DNA from: Amoebidium appalachense
Lineage: Eukaryota > Ichthyosporea
Length of the DNA stretch: 64,000 nucleotides
Direction: 5' to 3'
Assembly: GCA_963693365.1 (NCBI GenBank)
Contig: CAVNZM010000007.1
Location: 9,796,001-9,860,000, forward strand
In this document: positions 58,633 through 64,000 of the stretch, one piece after another
Numbering within the stretch: the stretch's first letter is position 1
Layout: every line of letters starts with the position of its first letter
Program-made: the position numbers and the translations under genes
The notes under the pieces: generated by a model
The model's database searches: none
Seen by the model: the letters and a program-made list of their open reading frames with translations, nothing else
What the model was told of the DNA's origin: nothing

Positions 58633-59561
58633 ATTACTTTGAAATAGCTAGGATGGTTCGAGAACCACTCTCGTTGATGTGATTCTGTGCACAAAAGCTG
58701 CCGTGTTGCCTCTTTTGTCTCTATGTGGCGCCACACATGTCTTTTTCAACCACCCCATAAGAACCTATACAGCAGCGCGTATGCTTAAGCGAAGAATAAA
58801 GCGGATAGGGCTTGAAGGGAGGGGAGGGGATGGACGGGGAAGGGGGGGGGGGGGGAGGGGGGAGGCGGGAGGTGACAGGGTACGACGGTAAGAGGGTCGG
58901 GGGAGGGGGGGGGGGAAGGGGGGAGGGGGGGGCGGGAGGGGGGAGGGAAGTGGGGGGCGTGTGAGTCTATGCTAACCCCCAAAAAGAGCTTTATAGTTGC
59001 TCCCCATCCCGACGTACTGTTATAAGCACTCACCGCAGCACGTTACGGCCACACACACACCATACTCGATGCCTGCTTGCAAGAACGCCTTGGAAATAAC
59101 TGCCTCTCCTCACGGAGAATGCTCCCCTAAAAAACTGACCCCAGAAACGACAAACATGCATCCACGACAAATCGCTAAAGCAATACAACGAACTCCGAGC
59201 AAATTCAAAAAAAACATGCTCTCTACGGTTCTCAAAAGACGGCCGCAGTGATCATCGAAAAGGTGCGCGAGTTTTTATCTCCAAGGAAAAAATGAGCACA
59301 ACCATTTCATATCTTCCTCTTGAACAGTGCACATATAATTCTATTTTAGCTAAAGAGAATTTCTATTAGTCTAGCACGCATCATGCGAATACACTGTTCA
59401 CGTATATGCGGATTTCACTGCCAAACGCCCTGTGACACCGAGATCTGTATTTTAGTTTTACGCGGTGAGTTTTGAGACTTTTATCTAGTGCAAAACGACA
59501 ACAACATACGGCAATTCAGCACGATTCAAGGTCGCACCAGCAGAATGCAGTGGCAAAGCTC

Positions 59562-60841
59562 ATGAGCCTCTGTCAGAGGTCACAACAAAACGGTATGTGG
59601 TGGTTCGGTGCATCCATGATTGTCGGGGAGCGTTTCGTAACCAGTTTCCAGGAATGACGGCCTCACCGCACCACCACGGTTTATCCTTAAACGATCTTGG
59701 TGTGCATCCATGATTGTCGGGGAGCGTTTCGTAACCAGTTTCCAGGAATGCCTCACGGCACCACCACGGTTTATTCTTAAACGATCTTACAGCCACCCAT
59801 CTTGTACGCAAGCACGGGATAGCAGAGGAGGCCGATACGGTCACCGAGCTACCACCTGGCTTCAATAACAAAGTCTACCTGGTCACAACTACGGAACTAG
59901 TAACAGAGGTAGTTGTTAGGCTCACCAAGGAATCATGGCCAAAGGAAAAGATAACAGCAGAGCTTTCTGCACTGCTTTATGTAGACCGAAACACCAATAT
60001 TCCAGTTCCCAAAATTCTTGGGTGGAGCGAAGATGTAGCTACATCCGGTGGTTGGCGCCCGATACATTCTCTTGGAGAAAGTCGAGGGAGAGGTATTGGC
60101 TACGGCCTGGCCCCCTCTTGCACATGAAACAAGGAAAGAATTTCTAAAACAGGTTACAGACATCGTCTATCAGCTTCAGCAGTGCCGATTTTCGGGTATA
60201 GGTGGCCTCGTTCTTCGGCCAGCACCGGAAACGACATCGTAGTTGGTTCATACTTCGACCTGCAGAGGGGGCCGTTTAAACATGCACAAGAGTGGCTGGA
60301 TGCACTGTGGGCTAGAAAGGCGAGGGAAATAGAGGCAGACAGTGAGCCTGTTAGGCTGCTGTTGGCACCATACAGTGAGGCCGTCCAGCAGCACATTGCC
60401 CACACTTATCCCGGTGAAGGAAAACCTGAGACCAGCATTCTTTTCCATGGTGATTTCAATTTTCGAAACATGCTTGTGCAGGCCGGGAGAATAACAGCTG
60501 TGCTGGACTGGGAATGGGCAGGTGCCTTCCCCCTTTCTCGCGAATGGATTAACGGACTGGAGGAGTTGTGGGAGTACTCCTCTTTGCAAGGTCCCTTGCC
60601 AGTGGCTTTTTCGAACGACGAAAACCCCGAAGACACGCAGGAAATTTTCTTGTCTCTGTGCAGGAGCAGGGGTGTGGCGCTACCGGAAAGTTTGCCTGGG
60701 TTTAGCAAAATCAGGCTGGCTCACGAGCTTGTAGAAGCACTTAGGCCGTGGGAGATAGGCTGCTTTGGGCCTGAAGGAGACCTCAAGTATGCACAGAAAG
60801 CAGTAGAAAAGTTGGAACGATTGCTGCAGGATCAAAACTAG
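59562..60841 (+). CDS. APH-fold kinase (aminoglycoside phosphotransferase family), two apparent frameshifts
   Basis: Protein-kinase-like small-molecule phosphotransferase. Exon 1 is 59562-59592 (MSLCQRSQQN) and exon 2 starts at 59793; phase matches (G+CC = Ala) and gives ATHLVRKHGIAEEADTV, ELPPGFNNKVYLVTT, EVVVRLTKESWPKEK, IPVPKILGWSEDV. The frame then shifts +1 between 60039 and 60048 (to GARYILLEKVEGEVLAT, YQLQQCRFSGIGGLV) and back near 60226 (to NDIVVGSYFDLQRGPF). After that come the Brenner motif HGDFNFRNMLV and the metal-binding LDWEWAGAFPL, and a normal C-terminus ending LQDQN. Total would be about 360 residues, usual for the family; all catalytic motifs are present. The two shifts compensate, so either two sequencing errors, a young pseudogene, or unrecognised processing. 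Substrate unknown. The spliceosomal-type intron argues against bacterial contamination. Confidence 0.75.
59608..59789 (+). repeat. 94-bp tandem duplication within the APH-gene intron
   Basis: 59608-59701 and 59702-59789 are two near-identical copies (GTGCATCCATGATTGTCGGG ... TTAAACGATCTT) differing by a small indel and a few substitutions. The second copy ends in the splice acceptor TTACAG; the first has TTGGTG there. Confidence 0.92.
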
Positions 60842-61748
60842 TCCATAGTAGCAGCTGTTGCTGCACCGATATATAGTACCTTGGCGAAGGTTTTTTCTGA
60901 AAGTAGGGTGTATATGGATATTCCTATTTTTTATTGTTTTACTTGAACAATACGCTAAACGACTCGTATGGGGCAGAGTGGGTTCAAGTTATGCCTGCCT
61001 GTACGGAACACAAATACAGCTGCTCAGAGAGGGCATGCTTGTGATGAGGGTTTCGCATTTGTCCTCCTGCGTGACCTAGCGGCTGCCCAAGCTGTTAGTA
61101 GCCTCGTTGCTGTATCGTAAGATAACATAGGTGTGCCGGACTGGTGCCGCATGCAAACTGTGACGATAGCTACCCTTCTAGGGAAGTGGTTTAAAGTATT
61201 CATACGAAGCACTTCACTATGTATGGTCGCCAATTCGCTCCGACCCCCCCCCCCCACCACCACCACCACCACCACCACCCCTCCTCGCCACACGTGCACT
61301 TGTACACTGCCCCCTCCCCCCCCCCCCCCCCCTTTTCTGATTCCCTGCCGAGTCAATGCCAACCTGCCCGCTCGGGCCTTTCAAACCAAGATCCCATCAG
61401 GATCCGTACAGTTATTTACTTCGGAACACAAACACACGCAACATGGCTAGTATCCAGGTTTAGAAAGCCGTAGTGCTCACAGCAGCACATACTTATATCC
61501 AGATAACACTGAACGTAGTCTCACTGATGCAAACAGTTTCGTGCAGTACATAAATTTGTGCGGTTTGCTTGCGTCTGATAATTGAGCACACGGGCAAGAT
61601 TTTACACGGCCACTCCACCTCCAACAGTGGAGGATATCCCCAATAGCTGAAGTCATACCGGCTCACCGACCGGGGGTCCCGACACAAAGAGAGTACATGA
61701 TGCATAACCAAAAAAAAACAAAAAAAACAAAAACAAAAACAAAAGCAC
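60842..61748. other. Convergent spacer between APH-fold gene and glycohydrolase gene
   Basis: Ordinary sequence with a CCA run at about 61256-61278, a C run near 61317-61332 and an A/CA-rich stretch at 61710-61745. No gene or clear poly(A) signal seen. Confidence 0.5.
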
Positions 61749-63126
61749 TTACTTGCCCACAACCTTCATAGCCAACTCAAGCACCTCCTCACACCCCGCT
61801 GTACTCTCTAGCCACTCCACAGGGATACCATTAACCCCTGCCCGTGCACCCAAACATGCCCCAATCAAGTTTGCACGTGAGCAGTTGCACCCCCCCGCAC
61901 GGATATTCTGCCTCACCGCCTCCACAAAATCGCCACCAGCAGCAAGAACACGCACGGCACTCTTGAATGAGCCGGGAATAGCACATGCCTTGCCATATCG
62001 GGCAACATCAGCAACAACTGCCTCTGTCACTGCTTGGGCCACGGAGGAGTCATCCTCTTCGTCCAACTGCTTGTCAGCCACGGCGCGTGCATCGCCTATG
62101 GCGCTCTGCATCTCAAAATAAATCTCTGGGAGAAGTGCTCTTATCTCGGCACTGATGCTTTCCAGGGGATCATCCTGGCCCAGTATATATCCTTCAACCA
62201 ACATTGCCATCACACGTGTATGTTCGAGTGCCGACGGTGCAGTGGTCAGTATTGCCGCTGCTTTTTCAGCCGTGGCAAGCATGTCGTGCCTGCCTGCCCC
62301 CTTTGCAATGAACGGGAGGGCTGTGCAAAACCCATCAAATTCCATGTTCTCGGAGCTCCCTGTGGGCACCACACCGTTATCCACGTTCTCCAAATACGTG
62401 ATCACACCCTTCTGAATCCAAGGCCCCTCCACCGGCCCCTTGTGTGTCTCTCTGTGTTCTGGACTGTATGCTATTTTGCGCTTTGCTAGGGCCACAGCAT
62501 GGGGTGTGTCTGGGCCAAACAGAGACTTGAAGGAAGCAGCAATGGCCGTAGGGTCAAAACCACCACAGGAGGCAAAGGCACGCAGGCTGGCCAAGACCTG
62601 TTCATTGTAGCAGCTGTGCCCACCTGTGATGCCACGGGCAGAATTAGTGGATCACCCCGCCGCCACACACACGTGTACACGTCTGCACATGCGTAAACCC
62701 TCCTCCTGATTGCTTCATTCTTTCTCGCGCTGTAACGACCTGCAGCTTCAGTCACGCCAACACCAAACAAAACGCACGGAAAAATTCTCCCTGCACAGCT
62801 GTCATCCGGAGACTCAGTCACTTCTCGACAACAACCCAACTTTCGTGCAGCAACCAAGCACCCACAGTTTACAGCACCTCAACTCAAGGGCACCTACCCG
62901 TAGGCACGCTGTAGAAAGGCGACTTGTTCTCGGGCCAGAACTCGGGCTGGCTGGTGCCCAGTGTGGCCTGCAGGCTGGCCGTGTCATAGACCCAGTGGAA
63001 CGGCCGCGTGGCTGCGTCCGCCACAGCCGCACCCACCAGGGCCCCGACCTGTCTCTGCTGCTGGGCGGGCAGCTGCCGCGCTGTCTCGAGGAGACTGGCT
63101 AGCGCTGCGCTGCGTGTGTGCGCCAT
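61749..63126 (-). CDS. ADP-ribosylglycohydrolase homolog of the J1-crystallin/SelJ type
   Basis: Two exons, 63126-62898 and 62623-61749, join in phase to 367 residues. N-terminal VGAAVADAATRPFHWVYD and, across the junction, YSVPTGGHSCYNEQ are characteristic of jellyfish J1-crystallins and fish selenoprotein J; the C-terminal AGGCNCSRANLIGACLGARA segment is the other family hallmark. Classical ADP-ribosylhydrolases have metal-binding Asp pairs (GDTD-like) in this place; here Cys322-Asn-Cys replaces them, so hydrolase activity is doubtful. In SelJ I recall selenocysteine at the position of Cys322; this protein has Cys and no in-frame UGA. The stop codon TAA overlaps a donor-like AAGTAAGTG, so a further exon cannot be excluded, but the length and end fit the family. 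It is convergent with the APH-fold gene. Confidence 0.88.
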
Positions 63127-63398
63127 GGCTGTGGGTTGCCTAGGGGATAGTGGGTACCGTAGAGGAGTGATGTGGTGTTGTGTTCTGATGCAGTGCCAGT
63201 CTGCACAGTTGCAGCCTGACAGGGCAAGTTGAGCCTCCCCTCTCGGTCACTTGACTCAGTTGAAAGAACACGAAATGAGTAAGTCTGTATAATGTAGACG
63301 TGTTTACTAGAATATTTGTGCCAAAAGATCGAGTAAGAATACGTCATATTTGGGACTCCTTGCAGACTATTACGTAACACGGTGAGAGGACGAGAGGG
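63127..63398. other. 5' flank of the glycohydrolase gene
   Basis: Ordinary sequence between the start codon and the MITE. A promoter is expected here, but I see no TATA or CCAAT box I would call. Confidence 0.4.
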
Positions 63399-63708
63399 CA
63401 GGGGTGTGGCAGAGCGGCCTCAATGACTTGACTTGACTTTAAATTGTTTGCTGGGTCTTATGACTTGACTTATTGTAATTAATTTTGAAGTCGCGATTTG
63501 GAGGAGTACTATTTTTAGTAACTCCTCCGGCCAGCCATGGCCACGGGCGGGCATTGCACCCCCCTTTCCAACGAACCCTCTTATGCTTCCCCGCCCCAAC
63601 CCCCCTCCCCCTCAAGTCACTAAGGCTTCATGATTTGACTTGACATAATAAAAGTCAGGTGCTTGGTGACTTCAAGTCGCGACTTGAAGTCAAGTCGCCA
63701 CACCCCTG
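63399..63708. mobile_element. hAT-type MITE, complete, 310 bp
   Basis: Perfect 12-bp terminal inverted repeats: CAGGGGTGTGGC at 63399-63410 and GCCACACCCCTG at 63697-63708. The element is flanked by an exact 8-bp target duplication CGAGAGGG at 63391-63398 and 63709-63716. CAGGGGTG ends and 8-bp duplications are hallmarks of hAT DNA transposons. There is no coding capacity. GACTTGACTT subterminal motifs recur inside both ends, and a perfect 26-bp palindrome lies at 63667-63692. It lies about 270 bp upstream of the glycohydrolase start. Confidence 0.93.
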
Positions 63709-63716
63709 CGAGAGGG

Positions 63717-64000
63717 TCGTACGGACTCGTGGGATCAGCTGGGATCAGTGACTTTGAAACTTTTTGACCTACTATGTTCCTAAAGATTCTCGCGTAGCTA
63801 GCTAATGAATAACACATAAGGTATACGAGATACGCGTACGGCGAAGGCACTTGGAGTAGGTAGCTGTGAGTTTTTTTTCAGAAGGCCACGTGTTCCACAC
63901 ATGGGGCAGGGAATCAATTGATCTATACGCCATCCAAATCTGTTCTCAAGGAGGTTGCTCACGCGATACAGAGGAGAGTACCAAGAATTGTGAGCGAGAG
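63717..64000. other. Right edge, nothing recognised
   Basis: Ordinary AT/GC-balanced sequence without repeats, RNA genes or convincing open frames. Confidence 0.5.

Larger units (their letters stand above)
57248..59561. other. 5' region of the kinase and divergent spacer to the APH-fold gene
   Basis: Contains a possible kinase 5' exon (58347-58632), purine-rich blocks at 57935-58130 and 58818-58955, a C-to-A composite at 58265-58321, and ordinary sequence from 59000. No other gene seen. Start-to-start distance is 0.9-2.3 kb depending on the kinase start. Confidence 0.5.

Noticed and set aside
59562-60841. Bacterial contamination or a recent bacterial transfer for the APH-fold gene
   Set aside because: A GT..AG intron with matching phase separates the start from the body, and the contig is continuous with animal genes. 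Older transfer cannot be excluded.
61875-61905. Selenocysteine codon in the SelJ-like protein
   Set aside because: The position reads as a normal Cys codon and no in-frame UGA or SECIS-like element was seen.

Overview
The window is nuclear DNA from an intron-rich animal. I infer an early-branching or marine invertebrate, from the gene families present and the very repeat-rich introns; no species call is possible. I reconstructed nine protein genes by joining exons at GT..AG sites, requiring reading phase to match at every junction and the spliced protein to align with its family. Homopolymer C/G tracts, TG/CA arrays and pyrimidine-rich blocks fill the introns and explain nearly all the long low-complexity open frames.

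Layout, left to right: (1) 303-4213 +, 3' part of MINDY3, a deubiquitinase. (2) 6248-6982 -, an intronless coiled-coil/RING-HC protein. (3) 8079-16007 +, SUGCT, a mitochondrial class III CoA-transferase, complete in 11 exons (422 aa). (4) 18621-19907 -, an intronless HDAC8-like class I histone deacetylase. (5) 21947-39985 +, a 23-exon gene (1171 aa) joining a TFIIB-type double cyclin fold without a visible zinc ribbon to a roughly 900-residue Pro/Gln/Met-rich tail; its last intron holds a 3.4-kb, 25-bp-unit minisatellite. (6) 42366-44976 -, an animal-type patatin-like phospholipase (320 aa, 3 exons). (7) 48408-57247 -, a PCTAIRE cyclin-dependent kinase (393 aa, 11 exons, perhaps a further 5' exon). 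(8) 59562-60841 +, an aminoglycoside-phosphotransferase-fold kinase with one intron and two apparent compensating frameshifts. (9) 61749-63126 -, a J1-crystallin/SelJ-type ADP-ribosylglycohydrolase homolog with Cys at the proposed selenocysteine site.

The order is largely alternating convergent and divergent, giving head-to-head promoters at 6983-8078, 19908-21946 and upstream of the kinase/APH pair. CCAAT boxes cluster in several of these gaps. The genes do not form one pathway; three of them (HDAC8, TFIIB-like, PCTAIRE kinase) are regulatory or nuclear-type functions.

Mobile and repeated DNA includes a complete 310-bp hAT-type MITE at 63399-63708 with perfect 12-bp terminal inverted repeats and an 8-bp target duplication; a dispersed short repeat family of at least nine copies bounded by C/G runs; and several composite tracts that always run poly-C into poly-A on one strand. 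The best candidate for something undescribed is the TFIIB-like/low-complexity fusion gene.
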